Part shown: piece by piece, positions 40,833 to 49,190 of the stretch
Position numbering within the stretch: position 1 is the stretch's first letter
Layout: each line of letters begins with the position of its first letter
From: Microvirga guangxiensis
Lineage (GTDB): Bacteria > Pseudomonadota > Alphaproteobacteria > Rhizobiales > Beijerinckiaceae
NCBI RefSeq assembly: GCF_900102135.1
Contig: NZ_FMVJ01000002.1
Location: 124,001 to 188,000, forward strand
DNA length: 64,000 bases
Direction of reading: 5' to 3'
Made by a program: the position numbers and the translations under genes
The notes under the pieces: generated by a model
What the model saw: only the letters and a program-made list of their open reading frames with translations
What the model was told of the DNA's origin: nothing
Database searches by the model: none

Positions 40833-41543
40833 ATGCAAACGCTAGCGCTCGCGGCTGCTGAATTGGATGCACTCGATGACAGGACGCTGGTGGAACGCGC
40901 CCGCAATCGGGATGGAGCCGCAGTCCGGCTCATCATGCAGCGGCACAATCGCCGCCTGTTTCGCGTGGCTCGCAGCGTCCTGAACGATGACGCCGAGGCG
41001 GAGGACGTCGTCCAAGAGGCTTATGTGCGCGCCTTCACTCATCTCGACGGTTTTCGCGGCGAGGCACGGCTCTCAACCTGGCTGACGCGCATTGCGCTGA
41101 ACGAAGCGCTGGGCAGGCTCCGACGGCGGCGCACCATGATCGGCCTGAAGGAGATTGATGCCATCGACGATCAGGGAGAAGCCCGTGTGATCTATCTGCC
41201 ATCGGCACAGCAGGACAGCGACCCGGAAGCAGCGGCAGCCCGCGCTCAGGTGCGGCGTCTGCTCGAACGCGCGGTGGACGAGCTTCCCGAGAGCTTCCGC
41301 ATCGTGTTCGTTCTCCGCGACATCGAGGAGATGAGCATTGAGGAAACCGCATCTCATCTGGGTCTGCGTCCGGAGACGGTCAAAACAAGGCTTCACCGCG
41401 CCCGGCGCCTTCTGCGCCAGTCGCTCGACAGGACATTGTCCTCCGCCGTGAGCGACACTTTCCCCTGCGCCGGTGCTCGCTGCGCGCGGATCACGGAAGC
41501 CGTTTTGACCAGGCTTGGGATCGACACGCCTTCGAAGAAGTGA
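40833..41543 (+). CDS. RNA polymerase sigma factor, sigma-70 family, ECF group
   Basis: A 236-residue alternative sigma factor. Region 2 reads IMQRHNRRLFRVARSVLNDDAEAEDVVQEAYVRAF, quoted here only in parts (RVARSVLNDDAEAEDVVQ, AYVRAFTHLDGFRGEA). Region 4 has ELPESFRIVFVLRDIEEM and a helix-turn-helix SIEETASHLGLRPETVKTRL. The tail is longer than usual and has two cysteines (FPCAGARC), a pattern I associate with ECF sigmas that lack a neighbouring anti-sigma gene. None is visible here. AGGAG stands 7 bases before the chosen ATG. Its own promoter resembles that of the exported protein operon. Confidence 0.9.
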   Translation: MQTLALAAAELDALDDRTLVERARNRDGAAVRLIMQRHNRRLFRVARSVLNDDAEAEDVVQEAYVRAFTHLDGFRGEARLSTWLTRIALNEALGRLRRRRTMIGLKEIDAIDDQGEARVIYLPSAQQDSDPEAAAARAQVRRLLERAVDELPESFRIVFVLRDIEEMSIEETASHLGLRPETVKTRLHRARRLLRQSLDRTLSSAVSDTFPCAGARCARITEAVLTRLGIDTPSKK

Positions 41544-41613
41544 TCCTCAAATCCCGTTTCTACATCTCGATGTTCGGGATGGCGGCGCTCCGTCATCCCG
41601 AACTTTGCAGCTC

Positions 41614-42093
41614 TTACGATTTCGGCATGATCACGCTGTCGATCACATGGATGACGCCGTTCGATGCCTGGACGTCGGCTTGCGTGACGGTTGCGTCGTT
41701 GACTTTGACCGCATTGCCGCTGGCGTCGACCTGCACGTTGCTGCCCTCGACGGTCTTGGCGCTCGTCTTCTTACCCTTGAGATCGCTGGACATGACGTTG
41801 CCAGCCACGACGTGATAGGTCAGAACCTTCTGCAACTGCGCCTTGTTCTCGGGCTTCAGGAGGTTTTCGACCGTTCCGGCCGGCAGCTTCTTGAAGGCTT
41901 CGTCAGAGGGTGCGAACACCGTGTAGGGGCCCTTGCCCTTGAGCGTTTCGACAAGGCCGGCAGCCTGAAGGGCCGCGGTCAGCGTCTTGAAACTGCCGTT
42001 GGAGGTTGCGGTCTCAACGATGTCCGCTGCTGCGGCAGGAGATGCCGCCGTCAGCATGGCAGCCACGGTGTAGGCAATGTACTTTGCGTTCAT
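41614..42093 (-). CDS. Fasciclin-domain exported protein
   Basis: A 159-residue secreted protein. Signal peptide [19 protein letters not shown], then one fasciclin (FAS1) domain: [36 protein letters not shown] (the first conserved box), [10 protein letters not shown], and [15 protein letters not shown] (the second box). FAS1 proteins mediate adhesion or extracellular interactions. It is convergent with the ECF sigma gene; sigma-fasciclin neighbours are known elsewhere (SigK-MPT70 in mycobacteria), which hints at co-regulation, but no P1/P2-like box was found upstream. Confidence 0.92.
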   Translation of the reverse strand: MNAKYIAYTVAAMLTAASPAAAADIVETATSNGSFKTLTAALQAAGLVETLKGKGPYTVFAPSDEAFKKLPAGTVENLLKPENKAQLQKVLTYHVVAGNVMSSDLKGKKTSAKTVEGSNVQVDASGNAVKVNDATVTQADVQASNGVIHVIDSVIMPKS

Positions 42094-42307
42094 TGTTCCA
42101 TCCTCTCATCGCTGCGCCCTTTTGATGTGTCGGCGCCAGCTTCGAAGGATATGTCCGGCCCAGGGCTCCTTGTTCATCGGGAAGTTCCTGAGCCGGATAG
42201 GAAAATCACCGTAGGAGGCCGGTTTCTCTCGCGAGGTCATAGGAAGTCGCGCGCGAAGTTGCCATACTCTCACGCGGCAGCCGCCCGCAGCCGAGACCGA
42301 GGCCAGA

Positions 42308-43540
42308 ATGGATCGTTCAATCCCTCATGATGCTCCACCCCCGGCAAGCCCGGGGAGATCACGGCAACGCCGCATCACAACGGCACCGCAGGCCCGCGCC
42401 CTTCCGACCCTGATCGCGCCTGACGTGGAGGCCGAGGCATTGCTGCGCTCAACGCTCGATGCGCTCTCGGCTCATATCGCAGTGCTCGACGAAGCCGGCA
42501 CGATCATCGCGGTCAATCAAGCCTGGCGCAGTTTCGCCCACGCCACGGGCTATGCGGACGACAGCCATGGGGTCGGAATGAATTATCTGGCTGTCTGCGA
42601 AGCGGCCGCCCCCTTCTCGGAGGACGCCGCGAGGACGGCGGAAGCATTGCGCGACATCATGGAAGGCGCGCGCTCCGAGTTCCGGATGGAATATCCGTGC
42701 CGCAGCCCGGAGGGACCGCGCTGGTTCCAGCTTCGCGTGACCCGGCCGGACCAGGCGCGGACGCGCCGCATCGTCATCGCGCATGAGGACATCACCGAGG
42801 TCAAGCGCACGCAGGAGGAGCTGGCCCGATTGAGCGGCCGCCTCATGCACCTGCAGGACGAGGAGCGGCGCGCCATTGCCCGGGAGCTTCATGACACGAC
42901 GGCGCAGAACCTTCTCGCCATCACCTTGAACGCGACACGCCTCAACGAAAGGCTCGGCGATGCGGAGGAAACCGCACGCCGCACGCTGGAGGAAACCCTC
43001 CAGCTGGCGGAGCAGAGCCTGCGGGAGGTTCGTACGCTCTCCTACCTTATCCACCCACCGCTCCTCGACGATATCGGGCTCTCCGCCGCGTTGAGCTGGC
43101 TGACGAGAGGATTTTCCGATCGCAGCGGGATTCAGGTCGACGTGAGCATCGAGAAGGGCTGCGAGCCACTGCCCAAACCGACCGCAACCGCCCTCTACCG
43201 CGTCGCCCAGGAGGCTCTGTCGAACGTCCACCGCCATTCCGGCTGCAAGCGGGCTCGCGTTGCCCTCTATCGCACGGCTGGCATGGTCCATCTCGACGTC
43301 GTAGACGACGGCATGGGCTTCAGGAAGCCAACAGGAACAATCTTGGAAGAGGCAGGCCAGCTCGGCATCGGAATCTCGGGCATGCGGCTGCGCCTCGAGC
43401 AACTCGGCGGCCGGCTCGACATCCGGTCGGATTGTTCGGGCACGCATGTTGGCGCGAAAGTGCCGACCATTCCCCTGGAGCCGGATCAAGGCCCTCGGGC
43501 GGCCCTGCAGGCCGGGAACGAAGACTCGTCGGCCGCTTAG
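42308..43540 (+). CDS. Sensor histidine kinase, PAS domain, NarL-type partner
   Basis: A 410-residue cytosolic kinase. A PAS domain covers about 50-165 (LDALSAHIAVLDEAGTIIAV, ending HEDITEVKRTQEEL). The HisKA_3 dimerisation domain has the phosphate-accepting H195 in RAIARELHDTTAQNLL. The ATPase domain has RVAQEALSNVHRHSG (N box), VVDDGMGF and GISGMRLRLEQLGG. No membrane helix. The start follows GAGGCCAGA. The stop is 9 bases before the response regulator. The signal is unknown; the proline-rich first 40 residues are likely disordered. Confidence 0.9.
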   Translation: MDRSIPHDAPPPASPGRSRQRRITTAPQARALPTLIAPDVEAEALLRSTLDALSAHIAVLDEAGTIIAVNQAWRSFAHATGYADDSHGVGMNYLAVCEAAAPFSEDAARTAEALRDIMEGARSEFRMEYPCRSPEGPRWFQLRVTRPDQARTRRIVIAHEDITEVKRTQEELARLSGRLMHLQDEERRAIARELHDTTAQNLLAITLNATRLNERLGDAEETARRTLEETLQLAEQSLREVRTLSYLIHPPLLDDIGLSAALSWLTRGFSDRSGIQVDVSIEKGCEPLPKPTATALYRVAQEALSNVHRHSGCKRARVALYRTAGMVHLDVVDDGMGFRKPTGTILEEAGQLGIGISGMRLRLEQLGGRLDIRSDCSGTHVGAKVPTIPLEPDQGPRAALQAGNEDSSAA

Positions 43541-43549
43541 GAGAAACGC

Positions 43550-44197
43550 ATGCTTCAAATTCTTCTTGCAGACGATCACGACATCGTCCGGCGCGGCCTC
43601 AAGGATCTGCTGGAGCAGCATCCGGGCTGGCAGGTCTGCGCGGAGGCTGCGAACGGCAGGGATGCCGTGGATCTCGCTCTGCAGCATCGACCTCATGTCG
43701 CCGTCATCGACCTGTCCATGCCCGAGCTCAACGGCCTGGATGCCACGCGCCGCATTCGCCAGTCTCTGCCGGACACCGAAGTTTTGATCTTCACGATGCA
43801 TGAAAGCGAGGAGCTCATCAGGGAGGTCCTGCTCGCCGGGGCCCGGGGCTATCTGCTGAAGGCCGACGCCGTGCGGCAGCTCATTCCAGCGGTCGAGAGC
43901 CTTTCGCAAAAGAGACCCTTCTTTGCCGGACGCGTGTCCGAGCTTCTGCTGGACCGTTTTCTGACCGATGGCGAAGCCAGGATGGGGCGTCCCACGACCG
44001 AGCGCCTGACATCGAGGGAGCGGGAGATCGTGCAGCTTCTCGCGGAAGGCAAGAGCAACAAGCAGATCGCGCAGCTTCTCGACCTGAGCGTCAAGACCGT
44101 GGAAACGCACCGGACCACCGCGATGCGCAAACTGGAACTCAACTCGCTGGCCGATCTCGTCCGTTATGCGATCAGGACGCAGATCATCCAGGCATGA
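43550..44197 (+). CDS. Response regulator, NarL/FixJ family
   Basis: The 215-residue partner of the kinase. The receiver has the acidic pair in LADDHDIVRRG, phospho-acceptor D54 in AVIDLSMPELNG, T in FTMHESEE and K in GARGYLLKADA. The LuxR-type DNA-binding domain covers about 147-205: LTSREREIVQLLAEGKSNKQ, then LDLSVKTVETHRTTAMRKL. AGGAG lies before the ATG. Its targets are unknown; the following two genes are candidates by position. Confidence 0.94.
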   Translation: MLQILLADDHDIVRRGLKDLLEQHPGWQVCAEAANGRDAVDLALQHRPHVAVIDLSMPELNGLDATRRIRQSLPDTEVLIFTMHESEELIREVLLAGARGYLLKADAVRQLIPAVESLSQKRPFFAGRVSELLLDRFLTDGEARMGRPTTERLTSREREIVQLLAEGKSNKQIAQLLDLSVKTVETHRTTAMRKLELNSLADLVRYAIRTQIIQA

Positions 44198-44285
44198 CCG
44201 CCTGCCCAGCCCTCGCAACCGCGTGTTCGTCTCCCGGATTTACACCTGCGCCCTCAATCCCCACATCTGGGGAGAGGGAGATGCA

Positions 44286-45011
44286 ATGACCGACAAGAAA
44301 GATCTCACGCGAACGCCCGCTGCCGATACTCCGGATTCGATGATCGACACCTTCCTGGCGGATGCAAAGCGTCTGGGGCCGCTGGCGGGCAACACACCCC
44401 GCGCGCGCCTCATCTTCGCCCTGGACGCGACCATGAGCCGCCAACCCACCTGGGATCTCGCCTGTCATGTTCAGGGCGACATGTTCGCCGCAGCCAGCCA
44501 TGCCGGAGGGCTCTCCGTGCAATTGGTCTATTTCCGGGGCTTCGACGAGTGCCGCTCCTCCCGCTGGGTCGCCGACCCGCGAGCCCTCACGGACCTCATG
44601 ACGAAGATCGACTGCCGCGGCGGGCAGACCCAGATCGGGCGGGTGCTCCGTCACGCCCGGACCGAGGCGCGTCAGGCCCCATTGAAGGTCCTCGTCTATG
44701 TCGGCGACGCCATGGAGGAGCCCATCGACGATCTCTGTGCCGTCGCGGGCGAACTTGGCCTCCTGGGAGTGAAGGCCTTCATGTTCCACGAAGGGCATGA
44801 TCCCGATGCAGCGCGCGCTTTCAAGGAGATCGCCCGTTTGACCGGCGGCGCCTATGCCCGGTTCGATGCGGGAGCCCCGGGCACCCTCTCCGGTCTCCTG
44901 CAAGCCGCCGCTGCCTATGCCACCAGCGGTGTCGAGGGTCTCGCCCGGCTGGCTCCCGGCAGCGCGCCTGCCCGCAACCTGCTCACCGCCATCACGGAGC
45001 GCAAGCCGTGA
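44286..45011 (+). CDS. VWA-like domain protein
   Basis: A 241-residue soluble protein. ARLIFALDATMSRQPTWDLA carries a D-x-T-x-S metal-site (D47, T49, S51), a variant of the MIDAS motif. Later segments (LSVQLVYFRGFDECRSSRW, LKVLVYVGDAMEEPIDDL, VKAFMFHEGHDPDAARAF) match the strands of a von Willebrand A fold. GGGAG precedes the ATG. It overlaps the J-domain gene by TGATG, so the two are linked in translation. No signal peptide. A role in chaperone or metal-dependent binding is possible but unproved. Confidence 0.82.
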   Translation: MTDKKDLTRTPAADTPDSMIDTFLADAKRLGPLAGNTPRARLIFALDATMSRQPTWDLACHVQGDMFAAASHAGGLSVQLVYFRGFDECRSSRWVADPRALTDLMTKIDCRGGQTQIGRVLRHARTEARQAPLKVLVYVGDAMEEPIDDLCAVAGELGLLGVKAFMFHEGHDPDAARAFKEIARLTGGAYARFDAGAPGTLSGLLQAAAAYATSGVEGLARLAPGSAPARNLLTAITERKP

Positions 45012-45718
45012 TGCTGTTTTACGGCATCGTGGCCGTTGTGGCTCTGTGGTTGCTTCTGAGCAATTTCACGCGTGCGAACCCCGCCACATTGGCGAAGGCC
45101 CTCAAGGTCGGCGGCGGAACTGTCGCCCTCGGCATTGCCGGATTGTTCGCTCTTCGGGGGCGGATCGACCTGGCCCTGCTGATCGGGAGCCTCGGAGCCT
45201 GGCTTTTCGGGTGGAAACGCTTTTCCCTACCGGGTTTTCGTGGGAGCGCGCAACGGACTCCCGGCAACGCTTCGAGCGTCCGCTCGCGACTTCTGGAAAT
45301 GACTCTCGATCATGACACAGGCGCCATGGAAGGCACTGTCCTCGCGGGTGCCTTTGCTGGACAGCAGCTGGCCTCGCTCGATGCAGCGGACCTGCGGAAC
45401 CTGCTGGCGGAATGCCAGGCCGAGGACCCGGACGGCCTTCGTCTTCTCGAAGCCTATCTCGACCGCCGGTTTCCCGAGTGGCGCGAAGAGATGCGGAATG
45501 AGGAGCAGTCACGCACCGAGGCACAGTCGCCCTCGGGCATCATGACCATCGATGAGGCTTACCGGATCCTCAACCTCGAACCGGGCGCCAGCACGGATGA
45601 AATCCGGCAGGCACACCGCACTCTCATGAAGAAGCTCCACCCCGATCAGGGCGGCTCGACCTATCTCGCGGCGCGCGTGAACCAGGCCAAGGACATTCTG
45701 ATGAGCCATCACAGCTGA
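45011..45718 (+). CDS. Membrane-anchored J-domain protein
   Basis: A 235-residue DnaJ-family protein. Two N-terminal hydrophobic helices (GIVAVVALWLLLSNF and VALGIAGLFALRGRIDLALLI) anchor it, a linker with DDAADLRNLL-like helices follows, and the J domain occupies about 178-235: ASTDEIRQAHRTLMKKLHPD, the HPD motif being intact. The topology puts the J domain in the cytosol, where it would recruit DnaK to the membrane, as Tim14-like or DjlA-like proteins do. A GTG one codon upstream is also in frame. Confidence 0.88.
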   Translation: MLFYGIVAVVALWLLLSNFTRANPATLAKALKVGGGTVALGIAGLFALRGRIDLALLIGSLGAWLFGWKRFSLPGFRGSAQRTPGNASSVRSRLLEMTLDHDTGAMEGTVLAGAFAGQQLASLDAADLRNLLAECQAEDPDGLRLLEAYLDRRFPEWREEMRNEEQSRTEAQSPSGIMTIDEAYRILNLEPGASTDEIRQAHRTLMKKLHPDQGGSTYLAARVNQAKDILMSHHS

Positions 45719-45756
45719 ACGGCGACATCCCTGCCCGCTTCTGTGCAAGAGCCCCT

Positions 45757-46344
45757 TCAGGATTGATACTTGGAAAATTCTTCCAAGGTGTCGATGTCCC
45801 GCACGATTGCGGCGTCGTCTGTCGGCCACTCGACCACGTCGGTTCTGCCGCGGAGGATAAGACCCGCGCCCGTATCTCCCGACAGCGTTTTTACGGCAGC
45901 TTGAAGCGCGCAAGAGAGCACAACGGGATTTCCTCTTTGGCCGCCGTAGGTAGGGATCAAGGCCGCCGGTTCTCCCTTTTCCTGCCAACCGGCGATGAGA
46001 GCGTCGATGAGCTCGGTTGTGACGAACGGCATGTCCCCCAGGAGGACGATCGCAGCCCGCGTCTCCGGTGGCAATGCAGAGAAACCGGCTTTCAAGGACG
46101 TCGAAAGCCCATCGCCGAACAGGTCGTTGCGGACGATTCCGACAGGAAGTCCTTGCAGCTGAAACTCAACCTCTTCGGCGCGATGGCCCGTCACCACAAT
46201 GACCGGGTGCGCCCTGGAATGAGCGGCTGCCTCGGCCACGTGGCGCACGAGGGGCTTGCCGCCGAGCCGGGCCAGGAGCTTCGGCTCCTCCCCGAAACGG
46301 GTGCCCCGCCCGGCCGCAAGAACGATGGCCGCCACATCGCTCAT
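45757..46344 (-). CDS. mocA: Molybdenum cofactor cytidylyltransferase-like NTP transferase
   Basis: A 195-residue MobA-fold nucleotidyltransferase. The N-terminal LAAGRGTRFGEEPKLLARLGG carries the family nucleotide loop (L-A-A-G-x-G-x-R-x-G) and a Lys near 22. VLLGDMPFVTTELIDALI holds the metal-binding Asp. RGNPVVLS and GDTGAGLIL are typical of MocA/NboR enzymes that add CMP to molybdopterin. MCD-cofactor is used by xanthine-dehydrogenase-family enzymes such as the cox product encoded nearby. It overlaps the previous gene by ATGA. Confidence 0.85.
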   Translation of the reverse strand: MSDVAAIVLAAGRGTRFGEEPKLLARLGGKPLVRHVAEAAAHSRAHPVIVVTGHRAEEVEFQLQGLPVGIVRNDLFGDGLSTSLKAGFSALPPETRAAIVLLGDMPFVTTELIDALIAGWQEKGEPAALIPTYGGQRGNPVVLSCALQAAVKTLSGDTGAGLILRGRTDVVEWPTDDAAIVRDIDTLEEFSKYQS

Positions 46345-47360
46345 TCTTCACCGGCGCTTTCACCGCCCTCGCGCGGCTGCGGCCTTGAGATGATCTCCAT
46401 GAGAAGTCCCCCGACCCCGAGCGATGTGATGTCGGCGCGCGTCACGGGAACGTCGGCCAGGAGGCGATGCAGGATCCAGTCGAAGCCGTTCTCCTTCGGG
46501 GAGCGGGCGCAACCGGGCGCGCCGATGACCGGCTTTCCGGCAATCGAGCCCACGAGCAGCAGATTTCCCGGATCGACCGGCATGCCGAAATGCTCCACCC
46601 GTCCGCCTGCCATCTCGATGGCCGACGGAATGACGTCGCGTCGGTCGGCGATGGCCGAGGCACCGAAGATGACGATGAGTTGCGCCTCCCCTTTCGCCTG
46701 ATCGGCGATTTCCCGCGCCAATGTGTCGGTATCGTGCGTGACGCGGCTATTTCTCACGATGTGCGCTTCTGCGGGCTCCAGCCGGTTCTCAAGCACCGCG
46801 ACGGTCTTGTCGATGACACTCGGCTTGAGACCTGGAAGCGTCGTCGAGACGACTCCCACCGAACGGCGGGCATAAGGCGCAACGCGCAAGGCGCCCGTGC
46901 CGAGCCTCGCGGCCCCCTTCAGCAGCAGGCTTTCAGGAAGCGCATAGGGAATGATCTTGACGGTGCCGACCATCTCCCCGGCGACGACGGGTTTGTAGGC
47001 GGGCAATGTGGCCGCTGTCATGGCCTCGTCGACAGCATTGAGGCCGTTGATGGCATCGGCATCGATCAGGAGAATTCCTGAGCTTTCCGCATAGAGATTG
47101 GAGCGCCCGGTGAAGGGCGCTTCGACGCGGACATGATCTCCCGCAAGAATCCGAGCAAGCCGGAAGGCCGCCTCGTCCTCGCCGATGTCGCCGGGCTCGA
47201 ACCGTGCCACGGCAATGGTCTCGATGCCGGCCTGCCGCAAACGCGTCGCGACGTCCGACGAGATGAGAGTTCCCTTTTTCACGACCGCGTCGCCCATCCG
47301 AACGGAATGAGCCGCCACGGCCCCGATGGCCTCCTCGATTGCAACCGATCCGAATTTCAC
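46341..47360 (-). CDS. MoeA/MogA-like molybdopterin-binding protein
   Basis: A 339-residue protein with a MoeA-like core. It opens with VAIEEAIGAVAAHSVRMGDAVVKKGTLIS (first part like MoeA subdomain entry), and the molybdopterin-binding alpha/beta domain includes VGVVSTTLPG, NSRVTHDTDTLAREIADQ, QLIVIFGASAIADRRDVIP and HFGMPVDPGNLLLVG, the last giving the G-x-P-V-x-P-G motif. The GTG start overlaps the preceding XdhC-like gene by GTGA and its stop overlaps mocA by ATGA. It probably serves cofactor handling for the cox enzyme; exact step uncertain. Confidence 0.83.
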   Translation of the reverse strand: MKFGSVAIEEAIGAVAAHSVRMGDAVVKKGTLISSDVATRLRQAGIETIAVARFEPGDIGEDEAAFRLARILAGDHVRVEAPFTGRSNLYAESSGILLIDADAINGLNAVDEAMTAATLPAYKPVVAGEMVGTVKIIPYALPESLLLKGAARLGTGALRVAPYARRSVGVVSTTLPGLKPSVIDKTVAVLENRLEPAEAHIVRNSRVTHDTDTLAREIADQAKGEAQLIVIFGASAIADRRDVIPSAIEMAGGRVEHFGMPVDPGNLLLVGSIAGKPVIGAPGCARSPKENGFDWILHRLLADVPVTRADITSLGVGGLLMEIISRPQPREGGESAGEE

Positions 47361-48049
47361 GCCGAGCGCCTCCGATCCTTGCGCAGGGTCGCCACGATCT
47401 CTGCAAGAATCGAGACGGCGATTTCCGCCGGTGAAATGGCTCCGATGTCGAGGCCGATGGGAGCGTGAATGCGGGCGATGTCTGCTTCGGTGAAACCGGC
47501 TTCCATCAGGCGCTGAATGCGGCGTTCATGGGTTTTTCGCGAGCCGAGCGCGCCGATGTAGAAGCACTCCGACTTGAGCGCGGCGCTCAGCGCAGGATCG
47601 TCGATCTTCGGATCGTGGGTCAGCGCCACAACAGCCGTATACCGGTCGATGCCAAGCTGCGGCAGGACAATATCGGGCCATTCGGCCCGCACCGGCACAT
47701 CCGGAAAGCGCTCCGGCGTCGCGAAGGCCGTGCGCGGATCGATGATGGTGACATCGAGATCCAGTCCCTTGGCGATAGGAGCCAGCGCCTGGCTGATATG
47801 CACGGCGCCGATCACGATGAGCCTCACCGGCGGCGCCTGTACCGTCAGGAAGAACTGGTGGCCGTCCTGCTCCACAAGCCCGCTCTTGCCTTGGCGAAGC
47901 CGTTCCCGCAGCTCCTGGGCGAGAGGATCGCTCCCGATCTCCGCCTCCCGAACGAGGCGCTGCTCGCCGGAAGCGATATCGGTCACGAGGACAGCAGCCC
48001 GCCGGGCACTGCGCTCCGCGTTGAGATCGGACAGGAGGTTCAGCCGCAT
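47357..48049 (-). CDS. XdhC-family protein, C-terminal (Rossmann) half
   Basis: A 230-residue protein matching the C-terminal part of XdhC/CoxF. The Rossmann start is VRLIVIGAVHISQALAPIAK; then DVTIIDPRTAFATPERFP, VVALTHDPKIDDPAL, and FYIGALGSRKTHERRI. It ends with HAPIGLDIGAISPAEIAVSI, the XdhC C-terminal signature. The XdhC protein binds and sulfurates molybdenum cofactor. The N-terminal XdhC domain is encoded separately just upstream. The start was set at MRLNLLSDL. Confidence 0.88.
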   Translation of the reverse strand: MRLNLLSDLNAERSARRAAVLVTDIASGEQRLVREAEIGSDPLAQELRERLRQGKSGLVEQDGHQFFLTVQAPPVRLIVIGAVHISQALAPIAKGLDLDVTIIDPRTAFATPERFPDVPVRAEWPDIVLPQLGIDRYTAVVALTHDPKIDDPALSAALKSECFYIGALGSRKTHERRIQRLMEAGFTEADIARIHAPIGLDIGAISPAEIAVSILAEIVATLRKDRRRSA

Positions 48050-48115
48050 GCGGTTTTCTCTCGCCTCCCCATGGGATCGCTGATGAACGGATGCGAAAGG
48101 CAGCAATCGAGCATT

Positions 48116-48439
48116 CTAATCCACCCGCTCCACATAGACCCTGATCCGCCCTCCGCACGACAATCCGACCTGCCAGGCGGTCTCGTCCGCGACGCCGAAC
48201 TCGAGCATGCGCGGCTTTCCATCGGCAATGACATCCAAAGCCTCGGTGATGACCGAGCCTTCGACGCAGCCGCCGGAAACGGAGCCGAGAAAATTCGTAT
48301 CTTCGTCGATCACCAGATGGCTGCCGACAGGGCGCGGCGCGGAGCCCCAGGTTTCGACCACCGTCGCGATGGCGACGCCCCTGCCCTCGCGCCTCCAGTC
48401 TTCCGCAGCCTTCAGGATATCCGTGTCAGTTGCTTGCAT
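48116..48439 (-). CDS. XdhC/CoxI N-terminal domain protein
   Basis: A 107-residue protein with the XdhC N-terminal domain: VAIATVVETWGSAPRPVGSH, FLGSVSGGCVEGSVI with the conserved cysteine, and QVGLSCGGRIRVYVE with a second. In most XdhC proteins this is fused to the Rossmann half, here the separate gene 66 bases downstream. Their order on one strand suggests the two products act together. The region upstream is divergent to the IscU-like gene. Confidence 0.88.
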   Translation of the reverse strand: MQATDTDILKAAEDWRREGRGVAIATVVETWGSAPRPVGSHLVIDEDTNFLGSVSGGCVEGSVITEALDVIADGKPRMLEFGVADETAWQVGLSCGGRIRVYVERVD

Positions 48440-48627
48440 GAGATTTCCAGCTCAAGAAAACGGGCTCCGAGCGATGTCTGCTTCGATAATGCCATTGGCT
48501 CGCCTCAAACCGCAACCGGCGCCCGTCGGCACATGCGCGTGAGCGGCAGGGGGAGCATTGACACGCCCTGCGATGGGGAGTCTGATCGGTCTCGAACAGG
48601 CACGACCGTCGAACCGTCGCGGGCAGG

Positions 48628-49083
48628 ATGCTGGACGATATCTACAATCGGCGCATATTGGAGCTTGCGGGCAACATCCCGCTGCTGGGCACCCTGCCGG
48701 ATGCGGATGCCAGCGCGAAAGCCTATTCGAAACTGTGCGGCTCGACGGTCATCGTGCACGTGAAACTCGACGGCGACGTCGTCAGCGCCTTCGCACACGA
48801 GGTCAAGGCGTGCGCTCTCGGTCAGGCCTCCTCGTCGATCATGGGCCGTCATGTGGTCGGCTCGACGGTGGAGGAATTGCGGACAGTTCGGGAGGAGATG
48901 CACCGGATGCTGAAGGCAGGCGGCAAGCCGCCTTCCGGCAAGTGGGCGGATCTCGCCCTGTTGGAACCGGCGCGGGACCTGAAGGCCCGTCATGCCTCGA
49001 TCCTTCTCACCTTCGACGCGGTCGCCGATGCGCTTGCCAAGGCAGAGACAGCCCAAAAGAGCCAAGCCGCCAACGATTCATAG
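48628..49083 (+). CDS. IscU/NifU N-like Fe-S scaffold-related protein, third cysteine missing
   Basis: A 151-residue protein with the IscU fold. C37 in YSKLCGSTVIVHVKLDGD and C62 in VKACALGQASSSIMG correspond to the first two cluster ligands of IscU. The third ligand, normally in an R-x-x-C motif, is Ala (A123 in ARHASILLTF). The C-terminus has an extra Ala/Lys-rich helix. It leads the plus-strand cox genes and may serve their iron-sulfur subunit, or may have lost scaffold function. Start has only weak ribosome-site similarity. Confidence 0.85.
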   Translation: MLDDIYNRRILELAGNIPLLGTLPDADASAKAYSKLCGSTVIVHVKLDGDVVSAFAHEVKACALGQASSSIMGRHVVGSTVEELRTVREEMHRMLKAGGKPPSGKWADLALLEPARDLKARHASILLTFDAVADALAKAETAQKSQAANDS

Positions 49084-49190
49084 CGTATCCCTTTGCGCCA
49101 TTGAGGGTGCGCTGCAGCAAGGCTTGTGAGGTGACGTATCCCCTGATTTGCGCTTACTCTGCCTTTGGAGCGTCGATAGGAGGAAGCAGC

